A model generated the notes under the pieces. It saw nothing but the letters and a program-made list of their open reading frames with translations. It was not told the origin of the DNA and ran no database searches. Below are positions 63,275 to 64,000 of a stretch of 64,000 nucleotides of DNA, in pieces (the stretch's first letter is position 1; every line of letters starts with the position of its first letter). Origin of the DNA: Lachnospiraceae bacterium (GTDB taxonomy: Bacteria > Bacillota > Clostridia > Lachnospirales > Lachnospiraceae); assembly GCA_910575445.1 (NCBI GenBank), contig CAJTFW010000002.1, positions 124,001 to 188,000 of the forward strand. The letters are read 5' to 3'. Position numbers and translations under genes: made by a program.

Positions 63275-64000
63275 ATGAAGATACTTTTGATTTCTTATGA
63301 TTACTATAAATATGACGGAAGACTTCGAGAGCTTATCAAAGTGGCAAAGGAGCTTGGGGAGACGACCTATATTACACGTGCTTCTGACGGCGAAAAACCA
63401 ATAGAAGACAGACATATTTTGTACCACGATAGAGGCTATAGCCATTTTCTGCTGTTTATCTGTCAGAAGATGGGAGAGCTTGGCTTGCAGGATATTATTT
63501 TTATTGACAACCGCAAAGGGATACTTCCTGGTTATCTTGCCAAAAGATTAACACATGCCCGCTACGTCGTGCAGGACTGCAGGGAGCTTTACAGCTATAA
63601 AAGTGCTTCTGGAATCGCGGGAAAACTGGGGTGTCTGATTGAGAAAATTTTCACAAGGCGTTCGGATGTGGTGATTGCGGCCAATGGATATCGGGCAAGG
63701 CGAATGGTTAAGATGTTTGGCTTAAAAGAGACGCCACTTAATTATGAAAATATTCGACGCCTTGTCTATAGCGATGAGAAGGCTAAACAGCAGATAGAAG
63801 AAGAATGTAAGGAATTTTTTGCCGATACACAGAAATTTCGGATAATTTCCACCGCAGGCTGTGATGTATCTCGAACAACAGTTCGTATGGTGGAGGCGAT
63901 GCAAGGGCTTGGAGAGAACTTTGAGCTGCTTTTAATCGGAGAGAGTGACGAAGAAGACGAGCTGATTATCCGGGAGACGATACGAAGCCAGAACCTGACC
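63275..64000 (+). CDS. GT4-like glycosyltransferase, truncated by window end
   Basis: An open frame of 242 codons runs off the right edge without a stop. It begins MKILLISYDYYKYDGRLREL after an AAGGGAGG ribosome site, 13 bases after the WbpE-like gene. A GT-B N-terminal domain is visible, with IIFIDNRKGILPGYLAKR near residue 86 and DVVIAANGYRARRM near residue 130; the donor half begins near FRIISTAGCD (about 188). It is probably the transferase for the diamino-uronate or a neighbouring sugar. The C-terminal donor motif is outside the window. Confidence 0.8.
   Translation, partial: MKILLISYDYYKYDGRLRELIKVAKELGETTYITRASDGEKPIEDRHILYHDRGYSHFLLFICQKMGELGLQDIIFIDNRKGILPGYLAKRLTHARYVVQDCRELYSYKSASGIAGKLGCLIEKIFTRRSDVVIAANGYRARRMVKMFGLKETPLNYENIRRLVYSDEKAKQQIEEECKEFFADTQKFRIISTAGCDVSRTTVRMVEAMQGLGENFELLLIGESDEEDELIIRETIRSQNLT

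Overview
The window is one long, almost entirely plus-strand surface-polysaccharide supercluster from a low-to-moderate GC Gram-positive. Strong AGGAGG-type ribosome sites, TTGCAA/TATAAT promoters, gene families such as DUF4422, DUF6492, GT32, PglC-type phosphoglycosyltransferase and large CapD-type dehydratase, and FN3-bearing secreted proteins fit a clostridial anaerobe, most likely a Lachnospiraceae member. That taxonomic call is an inference from gene content. No rRNA, tRNA, CRISPR array or intact transposase was seen.

Layout. (1) 1-4657: a very AT-rich piece with a GT2 fragment, a Wzy-like polymerase, an alpha/alpha-toroid-like protein and a Wzx-like flippase. (2) 4658-7967: a scar holding opposite-strand remnants of a flippase and an acyltransferase-3 gene, an intact AAA-ATPase/PD-(D/E)XK gene, and non-coding hairpins. 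(3) 7968-20834: a WecG/TagA-family transferase, several glycosyltransferases, a second Wzy, a CDP-3,6-dideoxyhexose set (RfbF, RfbG, RfbH and an SDR), a GT32, a pyruvyltransferase-like protein and a second Wzx. (4) 20899-28958: a promoter, a Wzz-like co-polymerase with a vestigial kinase domain, a third Wzy and Wzx, DUF4422, GT2, GT4 and Gtf3-type transferases. (5) 29287-32205: a GT-C-like membrane protein and a broken membrane-protein gene. (6) 32202-39545: two large secreted proteins, an M6-type metalloprotease and a GH25 muramidase, sharing a triple FN3 module. (7) 39576-46797: a promoter with a leader hairpin, a fourth Wzy, two more Wzx and three transferases. (8) 46833-64000: a higher-GC, tightly overlapping operon for an unusual amino-sugar polysaccharide.

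How the last part may work. A PglF/CapD-like dehydratase, a PglE-like aminotransferase and a PglC-like phosphoglycosyltransferase should make a 4-amino-4,6-dideoxy-HexNAc and load it on undecaprenyl phosphate. WbpA-, WbpB- and WbpE-like enzymes should make UDP-2-acetamido-3-amino-2,3-dideoxy-glucuronate. Instead of a WbpD acetyltransferase the operon has an LpxD-like (acyl-ACP type) N-acyltransferase, followed by an adenylating ligase, a fold-III PLP decarboxylase and a stand-alone acyl carrier protein. This combination suggests that an amino acid is loaded on the ACP, decarboxylated there to an omega-amino acyl group (for example beta-alanyl or 4-aminobutyryl), and transferred to the 3-amino group of the sugar. 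This is the main candidate for an undescribed system here. A fold-II PLP enzyme and an ATP-grasp ligase next to the PglC-like gene may add a second amino-acid-type decoration.

The window contains four polymerases and five flippases, so it carries parts of several distinct polysaccharide loci. The first ~32 kb is visibly more AT-rich than the rest, which suggests repeated horizontal acquisition around a more conserved right-hand part.
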